In this document: positions 45,337 to 53,467 of the stretch, piece after piece
Layout of the letters: every line of letters starts with the position of its first letter
How positions within the stretch are numbered: position 1 is the first letter of the stretch
NCBI RefSeq assembly: GCF_009649785.1
Contig: NZ_WJOK01000016.1
Location: forward strand, 1 to 64,000
Direction of reading: 5' to 3'
Length of the DNA stretch: 64,000 nt
Source of the DNA: Agrobacterium tumefaciens
Lineage (GTDB): Bacteria > Pseudomonadota > Alphaproteobacteria > Rhizobiales > Rhizobiaceae
Notes under the pieces: generated by a model
The model's database searches: none
What the model was told of the DNA's origin: nothing
The model's input: only the letters and a program-made list of their open reading frames with translations
Made by a program: the position numbers and the translations under genes

Positions 45337-45512
45337 GCCTTGTCTTCCTGCTCGGCAGGCATGTTGCCAGGCGGATAGGAGCGGACTTTTAAAGAAGGGT
45401 GTATTGCGGGGTGCTTCCAGTTTCGTTGCCCAGATTGTCTCAGTGGAGGAAATAAAATTGATCTGTAAGAAGATCTTTTAGCCTGATATGATCCCTATTG
45501 GCGGCATTTCGT

Positions 45513-45585
45513 TTGACATGAGCAGATGCTGTGAGATACGTAAACATATCATAATGGGGAAGATGAATCGTTAAGGTATCATATG
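45513..45585 (+). promoter_or_regulatory. hipBA promoter region with repeated ATATCAT-type sites
   Basis: TTGACA (45513-45518) is a good -35, with GATACG near 45535 as a weak -10. Related motifs TGATATGATC (45484), ATATCATA (45546-45553) and TATCATATG (45577-45585, covering the hipB start) are possible HipB half-sites. The motif family is judged by eye only. Confidence 0.4.
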
Positions 45586-45894
45586 AAGTCGGGTTCGGAG
45601 GCTCTTCAGGACATAGGGCGGCTGCTCAAGACGTCGCGCAAGACTTTGGGCCTCACCCAGGAGCAGGTTGCGGATATGGCGGGTATATCGCGACCGCGGT
45701 ACCGCGAGATTGAGGCTGGAGCCAGCGCTGCCCGTACGACCACTCTGATCAACATTGGTCGTGCGCTTGGTCTGGAACTGATGCTCATCCCTCAAGCGAT
45801 GGTCCCGGCGGTTGAAGCTTTACTGCAGCCAGGTGGCGCCGAAGATGACCTTGCTGCTTTCGTCGCCAGTCCTGATGGTGATGGCAATGTCTGA
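45583..45894 (+). CDS. hipB: HipB-like antitoxin
   Basis: A 103-residue protein with a Cro/CI-type HTH: IGRLLKTSRKTLGLTQEQVA, DMAGISRPRYREIEAG. The tail is short and acidic (GGAEDDLAAFVASPDGDG). It overlaps hipA, the standard arrangement of the hip module, in which HipB represses the operon and neutralises HipA. Confidence 0.85.
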   Translation: MKSGSEALQDIGRLLKTSRKTLGLTQEQVADMAGISRPRYREIEAGASAARTTTLINIGRALGLELMLIPQAMVPAVEALLQPGGAEDDLAAFVASPDGDGNV

Positions 45895-47140
45895 TGCGCC
45901 TCTTGATCCAAGATCTATAACCTCAATGGACGTGCTGCTGAATGACCTGAAGGTCGGCATGATCGTGAGGACGCCGGGAGACTTCAACGCGTTCAGCTTT
46001 GAGGAGAGCTATCGACAGACGGGTGGTTTCCCAGTGCTCAGTTTGTCATTTCGCGCGGCACATGGGGGTTTGCGGAAGGACCCGAAGCCTGTCGCAAGGG
46101 CTTTGCCATCGTTCTTTGCGAACCTTCTTCCAGAGGATAAACTGCGCGAGGCGATGGAGAAGCACCATTCAGGCAGCGTGCGAGCAGGAAATGATTTCGA
46201 CCTGCTTGCAACACTCGGATCCGATCTGCCGGGGGCTGTCCGAATTGTGCCGAGCGAAGGCAGCGTTGTTTGTAATGAGGGTTTGACACCCCCGAGACCG
46301 AAGGCCCGGTTTTCGCTCGCCGGCGTGCAAATGAAACTCTCCGTCATCAAAAACACAGGCAAGGGCGGCGGTCTGACGATCCCCTTAGGCGACGAGCAGG
46401 GTTCATATATCGCCAAGTTTCCATCGACATCATTTCCCGGTGTCTCGGAAAACGAATTTGCAAATCTCGCATTGGCCGAAGCGATTGGTATGGACGTGCC
46501 GGAACGCGAGCTCGTGGAACAATCGCAGTTCGAGGGTATTCCGGAGGAGTTTGAGACATTGTCCGACGGCAAAGTCCTCCTCGTCAAACGTTTCGATCGC
46601 GTTGCCGGTGGTGAACGCATCCATATCGAAGATTTCGCACAGGTATTCGGCGTCTATCCGTCTCGAAAATATGAGGGGGCCTCATATCATGATATCGCTG
46701 TGGCTATTGGGGTCGCCGTTTCTTCAGCGGCAGCCCTCGAGTTCGTCCGACGACTGGCTTTGGCAGTCCTGACAGGAAATGGCGACATGCACCTCAAGAA
46801 TTGGTCGCTGATTTATTATGGGAAGGGCAACAAGCCGGCACTCGCCCCAGTCTATGATGTGCTCTCGACAGTCCCTTACATTCCGTCGGACGCCATGGCA
46901 CTGTCGCTGGCCGGTGAAAGGCCGTTCAAGGCAATGAACGCCCAGCCATGGAAAGTCTTCGCGCATCGCGCGCGACTGCCTGAAGCTGCTGTGCTGAAGG
47001 CTGTTACGGAGACCGTCGAGCGCGTCAACCAGTCTTGGTGGTCTCTGCCTGAACGAGCTGTTCTACCCGATAGAGTATTGGAACGGATTGATGCCCACAT
47101 CAAGCTGATGTCGCCGATCCTCGGCACGTGCGCGAATTAG
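45887..47140 (+). CDS. hipA: HipA-like Ser/Thr kinase toxin
   Basis: A kinase of about 417 residues starting at ATG 45887, 8 bases inside hipB (ATG 45881 is the alternative). N-terminal HipA domain: DVLLNDLKVGMIVRTPGD and FFANLLPEDKLRE. Kinase core: SLAGVQMKLSV (P-loop-like), GSYIAKFPS (Lys), catalytic GNGDMHLKNWSLIY (Asp) and APVYDVLST (metal Asp). All key residues are present, so the toxin looks functional. HipA kinases typically phosphorylate aminoacyl-tRNA synthetases and induce dormancy. Confidence 0.87.
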   Translation: MSDAPLDPRSITSMDVLLNDLKVGMIVRTPGDFNAFSFEESYRQTGGFPVLSLSFRAAHGGLRKDPKPVARALPSFFANLLPEDKLREAMEKHHSGSVRAGNDFDLLATLGSDLPGAVRIVPSEGSVVCNEGLTPPRPKARFSLAGVQMKLSVIKNTGKGGGLTIPLGDEQGSYIAKFPSTSFPGVSENEFANLALAEAIGMDVPERELVEQSQFEGIPEEFETLSDGKVLLVKRFDRVAGGERIHIEDFAQVFGVYPSRKYEGASYHDIAVAIGVAVSSAAALEFVRRLALAVLTGNGDMHLKNWSLIYYGKGNKPALAPVYDVLSTVPYIPSDAMALSLAGERPFKAMNAQPWKVFAHRARLPEAAVLKAVTETVERVNQSWWSLPERAVLPDRVLERIDAHIKLMSPILGTCAN

Positions 47141-47203
47141 CAATTGGTGTTTTTGCGTAACTCGTTAGCAGTTTCATAGCCCACCAAAATCGATAGGGTT
47201 GCT

Positions 47204-47221
47204 GGTTCGAATCCGTTCAAG
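47204..47221. repeat. 18-base tRNA-T-arm-like repeat, copy 3 of 3
   Basis: ggttcgaatccgttcaag, between the hipA stop and the end of the LacI gene. See the copies at 5094 and 41393. GGTTCGAATCC is the standard tRNA T-arm string, but the flanks do not fold into a tRNA. Confidence 0.4.
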
Positions 47222-48248
47222 AAGAAGGTTTGGTCGAGCTCTTTCTGGGAATGAGCGTTGGAGCGGAGATGCGGATTCGATCTTCGCTTGAAATTGTTCC
47301 GCTCGCCAGAAGATCCAGAGCATTCGAAGCAATCTGATCAAAAGGCACACGCAGCGTCGTTAGTGGTGTTGGAAGGTGGCTGACGATGGGAATGTCGTTG
47401 TATCCGACAACGGAAATATCGTCAGGCACAGACAGCCCCATACGCGACAGACCGGACAAGGCCCCGATTGCGGTGTTGTCGTTCACGGCGAAGATTGCCG
47501 TAGGACGATCATCTAGGCGCATAAGCTGCTGTGCTGCATCCGCGCCAGCATCGATACCGAACGTCGAGGGGATGATGTAATCCAGGCGGACAGCGATCCC
47601 TGCCTCTTCAAGAGCCTGGCGATAACCTTCGACACGTCCAAGTGAGCTGGAAGCATAGGACGGTCCGGCGATTACACCGATGCGTCGATGCCCCAGATCC
47701 AGCAGATGTCGTGTTGCGAGATATCCACCCAATCGATCGTCACCGACCGAGGAAAGGCTTCGACCATCACTGCGGAGAGCTAAAACAAAAGGTATCCCTC
47801 GAGCTGTGAGTACCTCTGGGAAATCGTCGTCCTCGCGGGCTGTCGACAAGATCAATCCGTCCACGCCTCTTTTGAGAAGAGACTCTGCCGCAAGCCTGTC
47901 AGCTTTAGGCTTGTCGTCGGTCGTAGCGACAATGGCGAAGCGTCCCGTTTTGCTGCACGCCTTGGCCAGTGCTTCATACAGCATCGCCATAACAGTATCC
48001 GTCAACCGAGGCACGATCACACCAACCGTCATGGTATTGCCGCGCCTGAGGCTCGCTGCCGAGACGTCGCGCATGTAGCCCATATCCTCTGCGACTTTGC
48101 GCACTCGCCGCGATGTGGCGTTGTCGGACTGAGGCAAACGTTCATCTAAAATGCGCGACACCGTCGACTTTGACACGCCCGCAGCAGACGCAACATCGTG
48201 GATAGTTATGCGCGTTTGGCGACCCGTCTCTTTGACCTCTGATTTCAT
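47217..48248 (-). CDS. LacI-family transcriptional regulator
   Basis: A 343-residue LacI protein. The ATG at 48248 (GGAAA upstream) puts the HTH TIHDVASAAGVSKSTVSRIL at about residue 14; a longer frame to 48296 lacks a ribosome-binding site. The effector domain shows VGVIVPRLTDTVMAM, IGVIAGPSYASSSLGRVEGY and TAIFAVNDNTAIGALSGL. It is divergent from the DapA-family gene and most likely binds the palindrome at 48340-48353. Confidence 0.87.
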   Translation of the reverse strand: MKSEVKETGRQTRITIHDVASAAGVSKSTVSRILDERLPQSDNATSRRVRKVAEDMGYMRDVSAASLRRGNTMTVGVIVPRLTDTVMAMLYEALAKACSKTGRFAIVATTDDKPKADRLAAESLLKRGVDGLILSTAREDDDFPEVLTARGIPFVLALRSDGRSLSSVGDDRLGGYLATRHLLDLGHRRIGVIAGPSYASSSLGRVEGYRQALEEAGIAVRLDYIIPSTFGIDAGADAAQQLMRLDDRPTAIFAVNDNTAIGALSGLSRMGLSVPDDISVVGYNDIPIVSHLPTPLTTLRVPFDQIASNALDLLASGTISSEDRIRISAPTLIPRKSSTKPSS

Positions 48249-48311
48249 TTCTGTTTTCCGCGCCACGGTACCCTCACATTCGCTAAGGGTGAACATGCAT
48301 CAAAAAAACTA

Positions 48312-48353
48312 TTGACTCCAGTAAAATCCAGCTCGATAGTGGGAACGTTCCCA
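48312..48353 (+). promoter_or_regulatory. Promoter and LacI operator of the DapA-family/MFS genes
   Basis: TTGACT (48312-48317), a 17-base spacer and GATAGT (48335-48340) make a reasonable promoter. The perfect palindrome TGGGAACGTTCCCA (48340-48353), centred on CG like LacI-family sites, covers the start point. Confidence 0.65.
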
Positions 48354-48412
48354 TTAACGATCCCACCACTGGTCGCGAGGCGGACAGTGGCTATCTGAGG
48401 AGGAGATATCCC

Positions 48413-49360
48413 ATGCAAGCAATGGACATGAGAGGCCTGAGCCCGGCGCCGGTCACTGCATTTACTCGTGACGGCGAGGTCGATTACGCCGCTAATGCCC
48501 GCATTGCCAAATGGCTTGCCGGAATGGATGGCGTGAAGAGCCTGGTTATTCTCGGCCACGCCGGTGAAGGCACATTCCTAACGGAAGAAGAGCGTCTCAA
48601 GCTCATCCACACATATGTCGACGCTGTCGATGGTCGCATCCCGATCATTGCCGGCATCACCGGTGAAGGAACGAGGGTTGCCGCACAAGAGGCAAAGAAG
48701 TGCAAGGCTGCCGGCGCGACAGGCGCGCTCGTCTATCCAAACCATGGCTGGCTTCGCTTTGGTTTTCAAAAAGGCGCACCGCAAGATCGTTACAAGGCGA
48801 TCTGGGAGGAATCCGGTCTGCAATGCATTCTGTTCCAATATCCTGATGTGACCAAAGCCTCCTATGATCTTGATACCCAGCTTGCGATCGCGACCCAGGA
48901 AGGGGTCGTCGCAACCAAGAACGGCGTGCGCAATATGAAGCGCTGGTACGTTGAAATCCCGGAACTGAAAAAGGCCAATCCGAAACTTCAGGTCTTGAGT
49001 TGCCATGACGAGTGGTTGTTGCCGACCATGTTCGATGTCGATGGTTTGCTCGTCGGCTACGGCAATATCGCACCGGAACTGCTGATCGACCTGATCAATG
49101 CTGGTAAGGCACAGAACTACCCAGAAGCCCGAAAGATATTCGAACGTTTGCTTCCCGTCACGCGCGCCGTGTATCACAGAGGCTCTCACATGGAGGGTAC
49201 CGTTGCACTGAAACTTGGTCTCGTTCACCGTGGCGTGCTGGACCATGCAACCATCCGCGAGCCGCTCAAGAATCTTGGCGAAAAGGCTGAAGCTGAAATC
49301 TTCGCCGCCTTCGACGCTGCTGGTATCGGCCGTGTCGACCAACTGATGGCGGCAGAATAA
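48413..49360 (+). CDS. DapA-family (dihydrodipicolinate synthase/N-acetylneuraminate lyase) aldolase
   Basis: A 315-residue class I aldolase. The Schiff-base lysine is K169 in GVVATKNGVRN, the catalytic Tyr is Y143 in QYPDVTKAS, and the substrate-carboxylate loop is GHAGEGTF (48-55) instead of the GTTGE of true DapA. That change points to a sugar-acid or oxo-acid aldolase or dehydratase rather than lysine biosynthesis. GGAGG precedes the ATG. It is co-directional with an MFS transporter and under a LacI operator, so it is probably a catabolic gene. Confidence 0.82.
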   Translation: MQAMDMRGLSPAPVTAFTRDGEVDYAANARIAKWLAGMDGVKSLVILGHAGEGTFLTEEERLKLIHTYVDAVDGRIPIIAGITGEGTRVAAQEAKKCKAAGATGALVYPNHGWLRFGFQKGAPQDRYKAIWEESGLQCILFQYPDVTKASYDLDTQLAIATQEGVVATKNGVRNMKRWYVEIPELKKANPKLQVLSCHDEWLLPTMFDVDGLLVGYGNIAPELLIDLINAGKAQNYPEARKIFERLLPVTRAVYHRGSHMEGTVALKLGLVHRGVLDHATIREPLKNLGEKAEAEIFAAFDAAGIGRVDQLMAAE

Positions 49361-49363
49361 TAA

Positions 49364-49396
49364 CAACAGCCCCTGCCTGAAAGGCGGGGGCTGTTG
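49364..49396 (+). terminator. Stem-loop terminator after the aldolase gene
   Basis: CAACAGCCCC...GGGGCTGTTG forms a strong GC-rich hairpin with the intervening TGCCTGAAAGGCG also partly paired. A short A/T stretch follows, but there is no real T-run. It may only partly stop transcription into the MFS gene. Confidence 0.6.
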
Positions 49397-49587
49397 AAAC
49401 AAGGGGAGGGGATATTGCTGCACATCGGGGGTGACGTGCCGCAATCGCACGTTCGTAACGACGTGCATGCCTCACCGATATGAGCGATGCCTTCCGACTA
49501 TCGCCGCGGACGATTCCGGAAGCTGAGACGATCAATCCGTCAGGTTCGACGCCAGGCCGGGAGTGGGCTAGGCAAAGGGAGGAAATC

Positions 49588-50970
49588 ATGAACATGGAAC
49601 AAAGGTTGACGGCGTCTACGCCGCTCGTCGATCCGCAAGCTGAAATCAGTGCACGCCTTGAACGACTTCCGGTAACCCGCGAAGTTTTCTGGGCTCGTAA
49701 CATCGTTGGTGCTGCAACATTTTTCGATGGTTATACGGTCATCGCAATCGCCTATGCCATGCCGGTTCTGGTCCGTGAATGGAATCTCACGCCCGGCCAG
49801 ACCGGCATGATCCTGTCTATGGGTTATCTGGGACAACTCATCGGAGCGGTGTGCTTCGGCTGGTTGGCGGAAAAGATTGGACGTCTCAAGGTCCTGCTGT
49901 TTACGATCCTGCTTTTCGTCAGCATGGACATCGCTTGCCTCTTCGCAGCCGGCGCTGGAATGATGATGGCTTTTCGATTTGTTCAGGGAATTGGAACGGG
50001 TGGTGAAGTTCCTGTGGCCAGCGCCTACATCAATGAACTGATTGGCTCCAAAGGGCGCGGTCGTTTCTTTCTTCTGTACGAAGTGATGTTTTTACTCGGC
50101 CTCGTTGGTGCGGGATTGATCGGATACTTTATGGTGCCAGTTTATGGCTGGAAAGCCATGTTTGTGGTCGGCCTTGTTCCTGCGCTCCTGATGATCCCTC
50201 TGCGTTGGTTCCTGCACGAATCCCCCCGCTGGCTGGTTGCCAACGGGCGCTATGAGGAAGCCGACAGAATCGTGACCAAATTTGAAAACAGCGCACGCTC
50301 GTCTGGTCACGAGTTGCCTGAACCAAAGATCGTAGCGGCTCCCTTGCACCGCAAATCCGACTGGCGTGAACTGTTCCAGGGCATCTATCTCAAGCGCACG
50401 CTGTCTATCTGGGCTATGTGGTTCTGTGCCTATATGGTCGCCAATGGCACGATCACATGGCTCCCGACCCTGTATCGGCAAACCTTTAACCTGCCGCTCG
50501 AAACCAGTATATTTTACGGCTTCATGACGTCAGTCGGCGGTGTGATCGCAGCGATTATCTGCGCACTGCTCATCGATAAGGTTGGACGCAAGCGTTGGTA
50601 TGTGGGAGCGCTGCTGCTCGCACCCATTCCGCTCGTCGTTCTCGCCTGGTTGGGGGCCACATCGGCAACGCAGGTTCTTATCCTTGCCGGACTGGCCTAT
50701 GCCATCCTACAGACGGTGACGTTTTCGCTCTACCTCTATTCGGCAGAAATTTACCCGACCCGTCTGCGTGCCATTGGCACCGGGACAGGCAGCGCTTGGC
50801 TACGCCTTGGGTCGTCAGCGGGGCCGATTGCGGTTGGCTGGGTGATGTCATCGATGGGTATTCAGTATGTTTTCGGCGCATTCGCAGTCATATTAGTCGT
50901 TGGAGCTCTGGTAACGGCCGTGTTCGCAGTGGAAACCAAGGGTAGGGTTCTGGAGGAGTTGTCCCCATAA
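49588..50970 (+). CDS. MFS transporter (sugar-acid/aromatic-acid type, 12 helices)
   Basis: A 460-residue membrane protein starting at ATG 49588 with GGGAGG upstream. Features: FFDGYTVIAIAYAMPVL, GWLAEKIGRLKVL, RFVQGIGTGGEVPVASAYI, HESPRWLVANGRYEEA, and the second-half IDKVGRKRW and YSAEIYPTRLRAIGTG. This is the sugar-porter/AAHS-like pattern. With the upstream aldolase it probably imports the acid that the aldolase cleaves. Confidence 0.85.
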   Translation: MNMEQRLTASTPLVDPQAEISARLERLPVTREVFWARNIVGAATFFDGYTVIAIAYAMPVLVREWNLTPGQTGMILSMGYLGQLIGAVCFGWLAEKIGRLKVLLFTILLFVSMDIACLFAAGAGMMMAFRFVQGIGTGGEVPVASAYINELIGSKGRGRFFLLYEVMFLLGLVGAGLIGYFMVPVYGWKAMFVVGLVPALLMIPLRWFLHESPRWLVANGRYEEADRIVTKFENSARSSGHELPEPKIVAAPLHRKSDWRELFQGIYLKRTLSIWAMWFCAYMVANGTITWLPTLYRQTFNLPLETSIFYGFMTSVGGVIAAIICALLIDKVGRKRWYVGALLLAPIPLVVLAWLGATSATQVLILAGLAYAILQTVTFSLYLYSAEIYPTRLRAIGTGTGSAWLRLGSSAGPIAVGWVMSSMGIQYVFGAFAVILVVGALVTAVFAVETKGRVLEELSP

Positions 50971-50991
50971 AAATTGACCCTGACCGCCTAT

Positions 50992-51029
50992 CATGATTGA
51001 CCCTGCATGAAAGTGCCGGGTCAATCATG
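50992..51029. repeat. Perfect 12-base inverted repeat downstream of the MFS gene
   Basis: CATGATTGACCC (50992-51003) and GGGTCAATCATG (51018-51029) with a 14-base loop. TTGACCCTG also occurs directly repeated at 50974 and 50997. It could be a transcript end or the relic of a mobile-element end. The rest of 50971-51260 shows no gene. Confidence 0.5.
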
Positions 51030-51260
51030 CGTTTCCGACACTAAGTGATCAATGCAGGCTGATTCGCTTTGTTTTTCTTATCTGATATCTCATGGTCGTC
51101 AGTTCGGCTCCCATCAAGGCGGGTAAACTAATATGAACATCGCAGTGGAAAGGCCAGAAGTTCGCAAAGATTTGCCAGGAACCGAGTGTCATTGCCCGAG
51201 TTCTTTTTGGTGATTGGGTGGGTCATGTCTTGATGACGGGGCTATAGTACTCACGACAAC

Positions 51261-51349
51261 ATCGGCCAAAAGATCGGCCAAATGTGATGGTAAATCGACA
51301 AAAATCCCATATATATAAATGATATAAGGAAACTGGATATCGGCCAAAA
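51261..51349 (+). promoter_or_regulatory. Three ATCGGCCAAAA boxes before the fic gene
   Basis: ATCGGCCAAAA at 51261-51271, ATCGGCCAAAT at 51273-51283 and ATCGGCCAAAA at 51339-51349. The first two are 12 bases apart and the third touches the original ATG. Between them is an AT-rich run (ATATATATAAATGATATAAG) suited to a promoter. They are probably sites for a repressor of fic. Confidence 0.5.
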
Positions 51350-52587
51350 TGACTGTCTAAGAAGCATCTACCCGCATCGAACCGGCGCGTATCGAGCATC
51401 CCAGCGGCGAACTGCTGGACCTTTCGCTTGAGATTGTCGCCAGGGCCGAACGACTTGGCCGGGCCCTCCATCCTGAAACCGCAGCCCAACTGGCCCGCAC
51501 CGTCAGGATCATGAACACCTACTATAGTAATCTGATCGAAGGCCACAACACCCGGCCACGTGAGATCGAGCAGGCCCTGCAGGGAATTAAGCCCGAGGAC
51601 GATCGGCGCGACCTCAAGATCGAAGCCGTCGCCCACTATCGTGTTCAGCAGGAGATCGACGAGCGAGAGGCGGCAGGGATGTTGCCTGATCCTGCATCGA
51701 TAGAATTCATCCGCTATCTTCACCGCGCCTTTTATGATGGCGCAACAGTAAAGATGCTGACGATTGTCGGTAACCACCACAGCTTTGTTATGACGCCCGG
51801 CGAATGGCGGCGAGGGGAGGAGCAGGACGTCGAGGTCGGCAGACATTTGCCTCCCGCGAGCGATCGCGTGCCCGATTTCATGGCCTACTTCCATCAGCGG
51901 TTCGCCTTCCAGCCGGCTCCAGGAGAAGCGATGATGGCAGTCGGGAGCAGCCGTAGCGCCCGCCTTTTTGCGATGGCGACCTCGCATCACCGTTTCAACT
52001 ACATCCATCCGTTTCCAGACGGCAACGGCCGAGTTAGCCGTTTGATGAGTCATGCGATGGCACAAGCGGCCGGAGTGGGAGCTCATGGTCTCTGGTCAGT
52101 TTCCCGCGGCTTGGCTCGAGGCTTGGCGGGGGGGCCTGAAGGACGCGCCGAATATAAGCAGCATGTGGCTTGGGCAGACGAGCCACGTCAGGGCGACCGC
52201 GATGAACGGGGCAACCTGTCGCTCAAGGGACTGGAACTGTTCACCAGTTGGTTTCTGCGCGTGTGTCTCGATCAGCTCGAATACATGGACAGCCTGTTTG
52301 ACCTCAAAACACTAGGGGGACGCCTCAAGCGTTATGTCCATCGTCAGGAAACTTTGCCTGACGAGTGCGCGCCCTTACTTCAGGAAGCCCTTGTGCGCGG
52401 AGAATTTGAGCGGGGAGAGGCTTCGTGTATCACTGGCCTGCCAGATCGATCGGCGCGGCGCGTTCTAAAGGCGCTGACGGATGAGGGCCTGCTTGCGTCA
52501 GTTACCGAAAAGGGGCCTGTGTCGCTGCGCTTTCCAGTCCAAGCGCTCGATACCCTTTTCCCTCGTCTCTATCCCGAGGACGTGTGA
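51349..52587 (+). pseudogene. Fic-domain protein gene with ochre stop at codon 4
   Basis: The original frame begins ATG ACT GTC TAA (51349-51360) and then stays open as EASTRIEPARIEHPSGELLD to the stop at 52587. The first in-frame ATG after the lesion is 51511, which still gives a 358-residue protein. That protein carries the inhibitory-helix motif SNLIEG ((S/T)xxxE(G/N)) near its N-terminus and the catalytic Fic motif HPFPDGNGRVSR (H166-R177). A C-terminal winged helix follows. A class II Fic AMPylator lacking its first 50 residues could still be made by reinitiation, so it may be a reset start rather than a dead gene. Confidence 0.75.
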
Positions 52588-52782
52588 CTATTTCGTGTAC
52601 TGGCGGACCCCTCACCGCTGCCTGAGAAGCGTCCAGAGGAGGATTAATGATACGCCAAATAGCAGCTTAGCCGAATTAAGGGTGCAGCGTTCGGTTCCCA
52701 TCAAGAGCTGTAATTGCGACCTCATCGTTAGTTTGACAAACTTTGCCATCAGCGAGTATGTTGAGGCATTAAGGAGACTCGA

Positions 52783-53037
52783 ATGGCGACGATGAATGTA
52801 TCCCTGCCAGACCCCATGAAAGATTGGGTTGAAGCACAGGCCAAGACTGGTCGATACTCGAATGCGAGCGATTATGTCCGGGACCTGATCCGCAGAGACC
52901 AAGCGCGTACGGACAAGATTGCCGAGATGCAGCGATTTGTCGACGACGGGATCAGAAGCGGAGTTGGTAGCCGTTCAACGGAAGAGTTGTTTGCTTTAGC
53001 CACTTCTCGAGCTGACATCAGCCGCGGACGCGCTTAA
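52783..53037 (+). CDS. parD: ParD-like antitoxin, intact copy
   Basis: An 84-residue antitoxin. The N-terminal ribbon-helix-helix is MATMNVSLPDPMKDWVEAQA, then YSNASDYVRDLIRRDQARTD, and the C-terminal arm that wraps the toxin ends RSTEELFALATSRAD. AGGAG lies upstream. The stop shares a base with the parE start (TAATG). The 195 bases before it (52588-52782) contain no gene. Confidence 0.87.
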   Translation: MATMNVSLPDPMKDWVEAQAKTGRYSNASDYVRDLIRRDQARTDKIAEMQRFVDDGIRSGVGSRSTEELFALATSRADISRGRA

Positions 53038-53385
53038 TGCCATTTAGCCTATCTGTCCAAGCGGAAGAGGATATTATTTCCATTGCAGAAGAAGGCATCC
53101 GCATCTTCGGAGCACTAGTCGCCAGACAATATCACGATGAGCTTTTTGCCTTGCTCGAACTCATCGCCACCAACCCAAGAATGGCACGCGAAAGCCATGA
53201 GATTTCTCCTCCTGTCAGGATCCATCCTTTCAAGGCTCACCTTGTCGTGTACCGCGTCATTGAAGACGGGAGCGTATTCGTCATCCGCATACGTCACGGC
53301 CATGAAGATTGGGCGGGAGATTCTTTCTAACCAACCACTTCGCCGAATTTATAACATATTGGTCGTAAGTGCGAATCTCATCAAG
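52834..53385. repeat. Direct duplication of the parDE segment, copy 2
   Basis: Partner of 36349-36900. Here the module is complete, so this is the likely donor. The common right end is TCATCAAG. Confidence 0.85.
53037..53330 (+). CDS. parE: ParE/RelE-family toxin
   Basis: A 97-residue toxin identical in protein sequence to the one at 36552. Helical hairpin RQYHDELFALLELIATNP and C-terminal strands VVYRVIEDGSVFVIRIRHG. ParE toxins poison gyrase. It is coupled to ParD by a one-base overlap. Confidence 0.87.
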   Translation: MPFSLSVQAEEDIISIAEEGIRIFGALVARQYHDELFALLELIATNPRMARESHEISPPVRIHPFKAHLVVYRVIEDGSVFVIRIRHGHEDWAGDSF

Positions 53386-53467
53386 AGCTAGACTAAGCAA
53401 GACGTTATCGCATGAGTTGCCGTAGCAGCATTTGAAGCCGACATTTCTATTCGACCGCGTCGCGTTG

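Noticed and set aside
48578..49468. Open minus-strand frame of 296 codons
   Set aside because: Antisense to the DapA-family gene with its Schiff-base Lys and Tyr; no motif on the minus strand.
51223..52086. Open minus-strand frame of 287 codons
   Set aside because: Antisense to fic, whose HPFPDGNGR motif is decisive.
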